Shown here: one piece after another, positions 28,101 through 38,989 of the stretch
Position numbering within the stretch: the first letter of the stretch is position 1
How the letters are laid out: each line of letters begins with the position of its first letter
Assembly: GCA_021613375.1 (NCBI GenBank)
Contig: CM038728.1
Span: 35,052,299 to 35,116,298, forward strand
Direction: 5' to 3'
Length of the DNA stretch: 64,000 nucleotides
DNA from: Megaleporinus macrocephalus
Taxonomy: Eukaryota; Chordata; Actinopteri; Characiformes; Anostomidae
Made by a program: the position numbers and the translations under genes
The notes under the pieces: model-generated
The model's database searches: none
Seen by the model: only the letters and a program-made list of their open reading frames with translations
Told to the model about the DNA's origin: nothing

Positions 28101-31100
28101 TAAACACATCACTCCCATTCTCAAACCCTTACACTGGATACCAGTATAAACACATCACCCCCATTCTAAAATCCTTACACTGGATACCAGTATAAACACA
28201 TCACCCCCATTTTAAAGCCCTTACACTGGATACCAGTATAAACACATCACTCCCATTCTTAAACCCTTACACTGGATACCAGTATAAACACATCACCCCC
28301 ATTCTTAAATCCTTACACTGGATACCAGTATAAACACATCACCCCCATTTTAAAGCCCTTACACTGGATACCAGTATAAACACATCACTCCCATTCTTAA
28401 ATCCTTACACTGGATACCAGTATAAACACATCACCCCCATTCTTAAACCCTTACACTGGATACCAGTATAAACACACCACCCCATTCTTAAACCCTTACA
28501 CTGGATACCAGTATAAACACACCACCCCATTCTTAAACCCTTACACTGGATACCAGTATAAACACACCACCCCATTCTTAAACCCTTACACTGGATACCA
28601 GTATAAACACATCACCCCCACATTCTTAAACCCTTACACTGGATACCAGTATAAACACACCACCCCCATTCTTAAACCCTTACACTGGATACCAGTATAA
28701 ACACATCACCCCATTCTTAAACCCTTACACTGGATACCAGTATAAACACATCACCCCCATTCTTAAACCCTTACACTGGATACCAGTATAAACTCATCAC
28801 CCCCATTCTTAAACCCTTACACTGGATACCAGTATAAACACACCACCCCCATTCTTAAACCCTTACACTGGATACCAGTATAAACACATCACCCCCATTC
28901 TTAAAACCCTTACACTGGATACCAGTATAAACTCATCACCCCCCCATTCTTAAACCCTTACACTGGATACCAGTATAAACACATCACCCCCCATTCTTAA
29001 ATCCTTACACTGGATACCAGTATAAACACACCACCCCCCATTCTTAAATCCTTACACTGAATACCAGTATAAACACATCACCCCCATTCTTAAACCCTTA
29101 CACTGGATACCAGTAAAACACATCACCCCCATTCTTAAATCCTTACACTGGATACCAGTATAAACACACCACCCCCATTCTTAAACCCTTACACTGAATA
29201 CCAGTATAAACACATCACCCCCATTCTTAAACCCTTACACTGGATACCAGTAAAAACACATCACCCCATTCTTAAATCCTTACACTGGATACCAGTATAA
29301 ACACATCACCCCCATTCTTAAACCCTTACACTGGATACCAGTATGAACACACCACCCCCATTCTTCAAACCCTTACACTGGAATACCAGTATAAACACAT
29401 CACCCCCATTCTTAAACCCTTACACTGGATACCAGTATAAACACATCACCCCCATTCTTAAACCCTTACACTGATACCAGTATAAACACATCACCCCCAT
29501 TCTTAAATCCTTACACTGGATACCAGTATAAACACACCACCCCCATTCTTAAACCCTTACACTGGATACCAGTATAAACACATCACCCCCATTCTTAAAT
29601 CCTTACACTGGATACCAGTAAAAACACATCACCCCATTCTTAAACCCTTACACTGGATACCAGTATAAACACATCACCCCCATTCTTAAACCCTTACACT
29701 GGATACCAGTATAAACACATCACCCCCATTCTTAAATCCTTACACTGAATACAGTATAAACACATCACCCCCATTCTTAAATCCTTACACTGGATACGAG
29801 TATACACACATCACCCCCATTCTTAAACCCTTACACTGGATACCAGTATAAACACATCACCCCCATTCTTAAGCCCTTACACTGGATACCAGTATAAACA
29901 CACCACCCCATTCTTAAACCCTTACACTGGATACCAGTATAAACACATCACCCCCCATTCTTAAACCCTTACACTGGATACCAGTATAAACACACCACCC
30001 CATTCTTAAACCCTTACACTGAATACCAGTATAAACACATCTCCCCCATTCTTAAACCCTTACACTGGATACCAGTATAAACACACCACCCCGTTCTTAA
30101 ACCCTTACACTGGATACCAGTATAAACCACACCATCCCATTCTTAAATCCCTTACACTGGATACCAGTATAAACACATCACCTCCCCATTCTTAAACCTT
30201 ACACTGGATACCAGTATAAACACACCACCCCCATTCTTAAACCCTTACACTGGATACCAGTATAAACACATCACTCCCATTCTCTAAACCCTTACACTGG
30301 ATACCAGTATAAACACATCACCCCCATTCTTAAATCCTTACACTGGATACCAGTATAAACACATCACCCCCATTTTAAAGCCTTACACTGGATACCAGTA
30401 TAAACACATCACCCCCATTCTTAAACCCTTACACTGGATACCAGTATAAACACATCACCCCCATTCTTAAATCCTTACACTGGATACCAGTATAAACACA
30501 TCACCCCCATTCTTAAAGCCCTTACACTGGATACCAGTATAAACACATCACTCCCATTCTTAAATCCTTACACTGGATACCAGTATAAACACATCACCCC
30601 CATTCTTAAACCCTTACACTGGATACCAGTATAAACACACCACCCCATTCTTAAACCCTTACACTGATACCAGTATAAACACACCACCCCATTCTTAAAC
30701 CCTTACACTGGATACCAGTATAAACACATCACCCCCATTCTTAAACCCTTACACTGGATACCAGTATAAACACACACCCCCATTCTTAAACCCTTACACT
30801 GGATACCAGTATAAACACATCACCCCATTCTTAAACCCTTACACTGGATACCAGTATAAACACATCACCCCCCATTCTTAACCCTTACACTGGATACCAG
30901 TATAAACACATCACCCCCATTCTTAAACCCTTACACTGGATACCAGTATAAACACACCACCCCATTCTTAAACCCTTACACTGGATACCAGTATAAACAC
31001 ATCACCCCCATTCTTAAACCTTACACTGGATACCAGTATAAACTCATCACCGCCCATTCTTAAACCCTTACACTGGATACCAGTATAAACACATCACCCC

Positions 31101-32228
31101 ATTCTTAAACCCTTACACTGAATACCAGTATAAACACACCACCCCATTCTTAAACCCTTACACTGAATACCAGTATAAACACACCACCCCCATTTTTAAA
31201 CCCTTACACTGAATACCAGTATAAACACATCACCCCCATTCTTAAACCCTTACACTGGATACCAGTATAAACACACCACCCCATTCTTAAATCCCTTACA
31301 CTGGATACCAGTATAAACACACCACCCCCATTCTTAAACCCTTACACTGGATACCAGTATAAACACACCACCCCCATTCTCAAACCCTTACACTGAATAC
31401 CAGTATAAACACATCACCCCCATTCTTAAATCCTTACACTGGATACCAGTATAAACACACCACCCCCATTCTTAAACCCTTACACTGGATACCAGTATAA
31501 ACACATCACCCCCATTCTTAAATCCTTACACTGGATACCAGTAAAAACACATCACCCCATTCTTAAACCCTTACACTGGATACCAGTATAAACACATCAC
31601 CCCAATTCTTAAACCCTTACACTGGATACCAGTATAAACACACCACCCCATTCTTAAACCCTTACACTGGATACCAGTATAAACACATCACCCCCATCCT
31701 TAAATCCTTACACTGGATACCAGTATAAACACATCACCCCAATTCTTAAACCCTTACACTGGATACCAGTATAAACACACCACCCCATTCTTAAACCCTT
31801 ACACTGGATACCAGTATAAACACATCACCCCCATCCTTAAATCCTTACACTGGATACCAGTATAAACACACCACCCCATTCTTAAACCCTTACACTGGAT
31901 ACCAGTATAAACACATCACCCCCATTCTTAAACCCTTACACTGGATACCAGTATAAACACATCACCCCCATTCTTAAACCCTTACACTGAAGTACCAGTA
32001 TAAACACATCACCCCCATTCTTAAACCCTTACACGGATACCAGTATAAACACATCACCCCCATTCTTAAACCCTTACACTGGATACCAGTATAAACACAT
32101 CACCCCCATTCTTAAATCCTTACACTGAATACCAGTATAAACACATCACCCCCATTCTTACACCCTTACACTGGATACCAGTATAAACACATCACCCCCA
32201 TTCTTAAACCCTTACACTGGATACCAGT
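10156..32228 (+). repeat. 22-kb satellite array, 45/46-bp unit, about 485 copies
   Basis: A continuous head-to-tail array, all in one orientation; 10201-10245 is a canonical 45-bp unit. Key parts are CATCACCCC(C)ATTCTTAAA and the near-palindrome ACTGGATACCAGT. Length alternates between 45 and 46 bp with four or five Cs in the C tract. Common variants are CATCA/CACCA, AAACCC/AAATCC, GGATACC/GAATACC and AAACTCATC. The consensus has 15 C, 3 G and no CpG. Rare markers recur far apart (for example ACATGGGATACC at 14108, 17297, 22452 and 25702), showing kilobase-scale internal duplication. Short frames such as 12764-12949 on the minus strand, with a 15-residue period, are repeat by-products. Confidence 0.98.
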
Positions 32229-32953
32229 CTGTTACAGAATAGACTGTAATCTCCAGTATGAGTTTGATGGATAGTGACTGGACTGTAAAGGGATGATGGT
32301 ATATATTTAAAAAGGTTAAAAGAAAATGCTGTATTAGCTGATAAATTACAGATATTTTCTGTTATTGGGAAACTGATTGCATTACTGTTCATTTATATAC
32401 GCTGTGTGATTATTTAACTGTATTTTACAATTATTATAAAAACAGTAAGATACTGTAAAATATCTACAGTACATATACAGCAGTTCACCTGAGCTACACC
32501 TGAACCTCCTTATCTTCTCCTTATGAAGATGTTTGTTTTCTCTCTTCCGTTATAAAGTATTGCTGGTTTTCTTCTGTACATACTGAGAGGTGTTCCACGC
32601 TGGTCTGTTTCTGACCCCACTGTTGGCTTTTCCGTCTCCATCTAATTGTTGTTCACTGTCCTCCAGGTATGACCTTCACCTGGCCGAGAGCTGCTCTCTG
32701 TTTTTGTTTTGGTCTGTTGTTTGACTGCGTTAGAGCATCCTGAGTCTCAGCTTCACTGCAAGCGTCTGCTCCAGTCTGTCTCCGTACATCACGCCAGACA
32801 GATGTTTATTCACACGCATGTATTATTTATTTGTTTATTTGCATATATTCTTTTTTTAAAGTTGCTTGTAAACACAAATTCTATTACCCAGCTTCACATA
32901 CCGACCACACAGCCGCCCCCAATCACTTCCTACAAGGGGGTCTGTCTGAAAAC
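32229..32953. other. Non-coding stretch between arrays
   Basis: AT-rich at left, with an ACAGTAAGATACTGTAAAAT-type inverted motif (about 32405-32480) like that of some fish MITEs. Mixed sequence follows to the next array. An 83-codon frame at 32709-32960 has no recognisable domain. No gene is seen. Confidence 0.5.
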
Positions 32954-34157
32954 TGACTGACTCTGTATGCGCTGTGTAATATCACTGGCTGTGTACGAGC
33001 TGTGTAAGTATCACTGACTCTGTATCAGCTGTGTAAGTATCACTGACTCTGTATCAGCTGTGTAAGTATCAATGACTGGATCAGCTGTGTAAGTATCACT
33101 GACTCTGGATCAGCTGTGTAAGTATCACTGACTGGATCAGCTGTGTAAGTATCACTGTCTCTGGATCAGCTGTGTAAGTATCACTGACTCTGGATCAGCT
33201 GTGTAAGTATCACTGACTCTGGATCAGCTGTGTAAGTATCACTGACTCTGGATCAGCTGTGTAAGTATCACTGACTCTGGATCAGCTGTGTAAGTATCAA
33301 TGACTGTATCAGCTGTGTAGGTATCACTGACTCTGGATCAGCTGTGTAAGTATCAATGACTGGATCAGCTGTGTAAGTATCACTGACTCTGGATCAGCTG
33401 TGTAAGTATCACTGACTGGATCAGCTGTGTAAGTATCACTGACTCTGGATCAGCTGTGTAAGTATCACTGACTCTGTATCAGCTGTGTAAGTATCACTGT
33501 CTCTGGATCAGCTGTGTAAGTATCACTGACTCTGTATCAGCTGTGTAAGTATCACTGTCTCTGGATCAGCTGTGTAAGTATCACTGACTCTGTATCAGCT
33601 GTGTAAGTATCACTGACTCTGTATCAGCTGTGTAAGTATCACTGTCTCTGGATCAGCTGTGTAAGTATCACTGACTCTGTATCAGCTGTGTAAGTATCAC
33701 TGACTCTGTATCAGCTGTGTAAGTATCACTGTCTCTGGATCAGCTGTGTGAGTATCACTGACTCTGGATCAGCTGTGTAAGTATCACTGACTCTGTATCA
33801 GCTGTGTAAGTATCACTGTCTCTGGATCAGCTGTGTAAGTATCACTGTCTCTGGATCAGCTGTGTAAGTATCACTGACTGGATCAGCTGTGTAAGTATCA
33901 CTGACTCTGTATCAGCTGTGTAAGTATCACTGTCTCTGGATCAGCTGTGTAAGTATCACTGACTGGATCAGCTGTGTAAGTATCACTGACTCTGTATCAG
34001 CTGTGTAAGTATTACAGACTCTGGATCAGCTGTGCATGTATCACTGACTCTGTATCAGCTGTGCATGTATCACTGACTCTGGATCAGCTGTGCATGTATC
34101 ACTGACTCTGGATCAGCTGTGTAAGTATCACTGGCTGTGTATGAGCTGTGTAAGTAT
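32954..34157 (+). repeat. 29-bp minisatellite, about 41 copies
   Basis: The unit contains ATCAGCTGTGTAAGTATCAC followed by TGACTCTGG. A 27-bp form lacks two bases (GACTGG). Substitutions alternate GGATC/GTATC and GACTC/GTCTC. The first and last units both carry the unusual form GGCTGTGTA(C/T)GAGCTG. TGCATG replaces TGTAAG in three consecutive units near the right end. Confidence 0.97.
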
Positions 34158-34660
34158 TCACACTCAGTTATCTAGAACTTCAACTATCACTCATATTCAC
34201 AATCAGTTATCCAGAACCTGCTTACACGACCACTCATAAACACACTGTTATCTAGAACTTCAACTATCACTCATCTTCACCCTCAGTAATCTAGAATCGG
34301 CTTACACTACCACTCATATTCAAACTCAGTTATCTAGAACTTCAACTATCAGTCATATTCACACTCAGATATCTAGAACTTACTTACACTACCACTCTTA
34401 TTTGTACTGGGTTTTCTAAAAAGATATCTAGAACTTACCTCAACTGTCACTCATATTCTCACTCGGTTATCTGGAACTTCAACTATCACTCATATTATGT
34501 TATCTAGAACCTGGTTACACAGCACTCATAATCACACTCAGTTATCTAGAACTTCAACTATCACTTATATTCGCACCTGGTTATCTAGAACCTGCTTACA
34601 CTACCACTCATATTCACACTCAGTCATCTAGAACCTGCTTACACTACCAGTCATATTCGG
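34158..34660 (+). repeat. Alternating 39/43-bp tandem repeat, block 1
   Basis: Two related monomers alternate. Both carry GTTATCTAGAAC; one continues TTCAACTATCACTCATATTC and the other CTGCTTACACTACCACTCAT. The basic unit is thus a dimer of about 82 bp. A second block is at 35893-36428. Confidence 0.9.
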
Positions 34661-35464
34661 TTAAGGAGACGAGCGCGGCTGCTGATCACTTACATTTGAA
34701 GATGATGTCACCGCTCGGAGCTCCACTCGTGCTGGAGGAAGTTCTGCTTGTGTTGCATCATGGGAATGTTCTAGCAGCTGAGGAACCGTTCGATGCTTCC
34801 TTACAGTTCAGCCGAGGGCCGGAACCTCAGTAGAGAGAACATAAATATGTGTAAGAATTGGTGCTGTGATGAATAAATAATTCACTGCTAGCTTATTAGT
34901 GTTAATATAGCTGCATATAGCTTATAACACAGTAATAACACATGTACGTCTGCTGGGTGGTGTTAACGTGTGCAGCTCTGCCCCCGTCGTCAGAGTAACG
35001 GTGGGCTTTCCAGTGTGTGCTCATGTTGAGAGAAATTATGCTGATTTTGTTGTGCCTTTGTTTTGCTGGCTCTGGGTGCCCCTCCCTCCTCCCCCAGTTC
35101 CCCCCGCTCCCCCCGCCTTGTGTAGCGTGTCGGCATGTTTACCAATGACAAATGGGGGGCGGCTCTGGGGTCTTTGGAGAGAGGAAGAGGAATCAGGTGC
35201 GCCAGGCTAAACCCAAGGGCCACCGGCAGAGAAGAGGAGGAGAAGACCAGGCTGCAAATTAATACGTTCACGTGGGAGACGCAGAGGCCGGCGCTATTAT
35301 TCCTGCTCCGTTCCCGACGTTCCAGATGCAGAGAGGCGGAACGCTGAGACCGGGTGGAACCCTTTAGCTTAGCTTTATTCACACCACAACAAGAGACACA
35401 GCGGCTAGGAACAATGAGTTCGATACTTAACTGTGTCTGTAATAACTATGTAGTTACATGTACA
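34661..35464. other. Non-coding stretch with dispersed-repeat fragment
   Basis: 34751-34840 is a copy of the repeat also seen at 7571-7720. 35040-35345 is GC-rich, with long C runs near 35080-35120 and CpGs. Open frames (for example 34990-35382 minus, 130 codons) overlap on both strands and match no family I know. No gene is called. Confidence 0.5.
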
Positions 35465-35530
35465 ATAGCAACGTAACTCCTAGTGATGGAGCCACTGTTA
35501 CATGTGGATTACAGCAGCGCAGCTCATGTA
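35465..35530 (+). repeat. Dispersed repeat fragment (partner 9717-9800)
   Basis: It shares GTAACT-C-TAGTGATG, GCC-CTGTTACA and GGATT-CAGC with 9717-9800 in the same order. It directly precedes a copy of the palindromic element. Confidence 0.6.
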
Positions 35531-35680
35531 CTTGTGTCTGATCCACTCACACCAGCACAACATACACTAACACACCACCACCAAATCAGAGTCATAGAAG
35601 TGCTAGTGCTAGTAATAGTAGCTGCTCTGTGGTGAGCAGATGAACTACAGTCTGTACGTGTAGTGCAGCTCCTAAATACA
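35531..35680 (+). mobile_element. Palindromic dispersed element, partial copy C
   Basis: GTGTCTGATCCACTCACACC starts a segment that follows the element's order, then ACACACCACCACCA, CTGCTCTGTGGTG and AACTACAGTCTGTA. It is more diverged than copies A (3800-4195) and B (61992-63062). Confidence 0.7.
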
Positions 35681-35689
35681 AGGAGGTGT

Positions 35690-35892
35690 AAGGTTCTATA
35701 TAGAACCAAAAAGGGTTTGTTGCTAATGGAAGAACTCTGCAAACTGCAAACAGTTCTGTAAGTGGTTTCCTTTCTAAAGAACCCTTGAAGAACCAACATT
35801 GTTTAAAGAAGGTAGCTGGAGATTATGACACTCACTAAACCCCTTTTGGTGCTATATAGAACAATTTTTGTGATAGAACCATTTAGAACATG
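35690..35892 (+). repeat. Partial unit of GGTTCT-type large tandem
   Basis: GTTCTGTAAGTGG, AAAGAACCCTTGAAGAACCA and GTAGCTGGAGA match the start of the units at 36436-37560. The fragment is split from the main tandem by the second 39/43-bp block. Confidence 0.7.
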
Positions 35893-36428
35893 TTCCTCAT
35901 ATTCCCACAGAACTATCTAGGAAACTGGTTACACTACCACTAATGGGTTTATCTAGAACCTGCTTATACTGCCCTTCATATTCACACTTAGTTATCTACA
36001 ACTTCAACTATCCCTCATACTCACACACTGTTATCTAGAACCTCCTTACACTACTTGTCATATTCACACTCACTTATCTAGAACTTCAACTATCACTCAT
36101 ATTCACACTCAGATATTTAGAGCTTACTCCAACTATCACTCATAATCACACACAGTTATCTAGAACCTGCTTACACTGCCACTCATATTCACACTCAGCT
36201 ATTTAGAGCTTTAACTATTACTCATATTCACTCGGTAATCTAGAACCTGCTTACACTACTCGTCATATTCACACTCACTTATCTAGAACTCCAACTATCA
36301 CTCATAATCACACGCAGTTATCTAGAATCTGCTTACACTGCCACTCATATTCACACTCAGCTATTTAGAGCTTTAACTATTACTCATATTCACTCGGTAA
36401 TCTAGAACCTGCTTACATTACCACTCAT
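35893..36428 (+). repeat. Alternating 39/43-bp tandem repeat, block 2
   Basis: Same family as 34158-34660, more diverged. It contains a recent-looking duplication of about 162 bp: the run from GTTATCTAGAA through CAGCTATTTAGAGCTTTAAC occurs near 36153 and again near 36315. Confidence 0.9.
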
Positions 36429-37560
36429 GCAAATGGTTCTGTGCAAGTGGTTCTCTTTCTAAGGAACCCTTGAAGAACTAACTTCAACCAAAAGAAGCTG
36501 GAGAACACCTAAATTGTGAACATTTCCTGAAAAGCTGAGAACATCGTAATCGCGGAACCATCTAGCAAGTTCTTCATCTACACTCCTAAAAAGGTGTTTC
36601 CTCAAACATCTGCATACTGAAATACTTCATACCATCGAGAAATGGTTCTTCATACCAACTGAATATTTCTAGGATACTTTTTAGAACCAAACACAACACG
36701 TTCTCCATCGATCCGAGGAACCATTTCACTAACAAGAAAATATTTAAACATACAAAAAGTTCTGTAAGTGGATTTCTTTAAAAAGAACCCTTAAAAAACA
36801 ACTTTTTTGAATAATATAGCTGGAGAACACTGTGAACCTTTTACAATAGGCTGAGATCATCACAATCATGGAACAATTCTTGGTGCTATATAGACCAATT
36901 TTCAAAAAGGTTCATGACAGAACCTTTTTAGAACACGTTCTTCATCTAAACTCTTGAAAATGTGTCTCCTCAATGGTTCTTTAGTGAAGATAAATGTTCT
37001 AGCATAACACTCAAATAAACATTTGCATCGTAAAATGGTTCTATATAGCCATCATTTTAGGAGTGTAGATGAACAACGTGTTCCATCATGAACCATTTTA
37101 TGAATAGTTCTAGGATACTTTAAAGAACCAAACACAACACATTCTCCATTGATCTGAAGATCCGTTTCACCAAGAAGGGAAGATTTAATAATGCAAATGG
37201 TACTGTTTAAGTGGTTCTCTTTCTAAAGAACCCTTGAAGAACCAACTTATTTTTGAAGAATGTAGCTGGAGAACACCTAAATGGGGTGAACATTTCCTGA
37301 AAGGCAGAGCACATCACAATCGCAGAACCATTTATAGCAAGTTTTTCATCTACACTCCTGAAAAGGTGTTTCCTCAAACATCTGCATACTGAAAGGATTC
37401 ATAACATCGTGAAATGGTTCTTCATAACAAGTTCTAGGATACTTTATAGAACCAACCACAACACATTCTCCATCGATCTGAAGATCCGTTTCACCATGCA
37501 AAGAATATTTTAGTCAAACAAGTGGCTCTGTAAGTGTTATATTTACTAAAGAACCATCAT
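36429..37560 (+). repeat. Tandem of three units of about 320-445 bp (GGTTCT family)
   Basis: Three successive units begin near 36429, 36750 and 37190. Each shows, in order, AAAGAACCCTT-AA-AAC, TAGCTGGAGAACAC, TTCATCTACACTCCT-AAA, AAATGGTTCT, TTCTAGGATACTTT and ACACA-TTCTCCAT-GATC. Many GGTTCTATATAGAACC-like words can pair with one another. The middle unit is longest. The family resembles fish repeats rich in AAGAACC/GGTTCTT, and the class is unknown. Confidence 0.85.
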
Positions 37561-38242
37561 CTTAAAGACTGTAGAAACAGAGTATCGTCAGGGTTCTTCT
37601 GTAGGCGGTTCTAAAGATGGTGCTGACATATTACGGAGAGACATCATTACGAACTCAGTCTCAGTTTTTAATAAATGCAGAAGCGAGGGGACGGCTTGGA
37701 GTGGCCGTTTATTTCAGGCAGTAATGAACTTATAAATCGTCAGTCAGGAATATGATTTTCTCTCGTCGGGGAATAAACATCTGAAACGGGAGATTGGGGC
37801 GGGAGATTGATGGCGGGGATCTGGAGCCAGGAATGTAAAACTGCTTTCCATTGAGCAGCGAGATGTTGTATTGACACGCTGGAGCTTCCCCCCTGTCCTC
37901 CTGCTCGTGCAGAACTGTATTGGATTTGTCCTCAAAGGAGAATCATTAAAAGATTTAATACAGATGTCGTTTTCAATGAACATTTGTTTTTGGTTTATAT
38001 TGCCACCGTAAATCGAATTCTCCAAACCGGTTGGCACGGCAAGAGACGAGCTCAGCGCCGGACTCTCGGGAGAACGCTCTCAACCCTTTCCATTTCTGCT
38101 TATTAAAAAATTAGTGATTCCAGCTCCAGTAATTTTCTAAAGATGGTATGTAGTATATTGCTTTCAGAAAGTTTGGACTTCTTTATTCTCTCAAATTTTA
38201 ACTTTGGAATTTCTGCAACACTGAACAGTAGAAGATCCATCC
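37561..38242. other. Ordinary-complexity non-coding stretch
   Basis: No tandem structure is visible. The segment 37680-38050 has mixed composition. A 97-codon minus frame (37744-38037) has no recognisable domain. It could be a conserved non-coding block, but that cannot be judged from one sequence. Confidence 0.4.
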
Positions 38243-38420
38243 ATCCAGGTGGGGTAAAGGTTAGCTTAGGGGTCTTGTGCCCGGAAGGTCATGGGTTCGA
38301 TCCCCTGGGCCAATAGCCCACAACTGAAGTGCCCTTGAGAAAGGCACCTAAGCACCAACTGCTCAACGGCGACGTGGCTAGGGCTGCCCACCGCTCCGGG
38401 CATGTGTGCTCACTGACCCC
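38243..38420 (+). mobile_element. tRNA-derived SINE head
   Basis: An RNA polymerase III A-box (TAGCTTAGGGG, 38262-38272) is followed by a B-box (GTTCGATCC, 38295-38303) at tRNA-like spacing. The downstream CCCTTGAGAAAGGCACCTAA and GGGCTGCCCACCGCTCCGGG belong to SINE bodies I recall from many teleosts. The body then runs into an expanded tail (38421-38870). No tRNA cloverleaf is intact, so this is a SINE and not a tRNA gene. Confidence 0.85.
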
Positions 38421-38870
38421 TTGTGTGTCTGTTCACAAGTGTTTGTGTATGTGGGTGTTTCACTGCCCCCTAGTGTGTATATTCATTAGTGTGTGTATAT
38501 ATGGGTGTTTCACTGCCCCCTAGTGTTTATGTTCACTAGTGTGTGTGTATATGTGGGTGGTTCACTGCCCCCTAGTGTTTATGTTCACTAGTGTGTGTAT
38601 ATGTAGATGTTTCACTGCCCCCTAGTGTGTATGTTAACAAGTGTGTGTGTACATGGGTGTTTCACTGCCCGCTAGTTTATCACTGCTCCCCAGGAGCTGT
38701 GGATAGGGCTGCCCACTGCTCCGGGCAAGTGTGCTAACTGCCCCCTAGTGTGTGTATATATGGGTGTCTCACTGCCCCCTAGCGTGTATATATATGGGTG
38801 TTTCACTGCCCCCTAGTGTGTATGTTCATTAGTGCGTGTATATGTGGGTGTTTTATGATATAATTAATTA
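38421..38870 (+). repeat. Expanded SINE tail, about 50-bp units
   Basis: GTTTCACTGCCCCCTAGTGT followed by GTATGTTCACTAGTGTGTG repeats about eight to nine times with length changes. At 38693-38735 part of the SINE body (GGGCTGCCCACTGCTCCGGG) reappears, so an amplified segment includes body sequence. The tandem grew inside the SINE. Confidence 0.85.
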
Positions 38871-38989
38871 ATAAAGTTGATAGGAGTTGCTGGAGTTGAA
38901 ATTGAGATCTGAAGGATGACGAAAACTGAGAGGACTGACCATCACTAGAACTACAAATCAGAACCTCTAGAAGGTTCTGCAGACTCTGA
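38871..38989. other. Junction between SINE tail and transposase remnant
   Basis: Short stretch; it may include 5' sequence of the Tc1-like remnant, but I cannot fix the boundary. Confidence 0.3.

Noticed and set aside
10156..32228. CRISPR-like array
   Set aside because: Units abut directly and the whole 45/46 bp is conserved. There are no unique spacers, and the context is eukaryotic.
10156..32228. Telomeric or G-quadruplex/i-motif array
   Set aside because: The minus strand has GTAAGGGTTTAAG once per unit, but there is no TTAGGG tandem. The C tracts are one per 45 bp, too far apart for a regular i-motif.
10156..32228. Centromeric satellite with CENP-B box
   Set aside because: The consensus contains no CG, so the CpG-containing CENP-B box cannot be present. 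A centromeric role cannot be judged otherwise.
34990..35382. 130-codon minus frame
   Set aside because: It is GC-rich sequence with overlapping frames on the other strand and has no recognisable domain or splice signals that I can defend.
38262..38303. tRNA gene
   Set aside because: A- and B-boxes are present, but no cloverleaf can be formed, and a SINE body follows.
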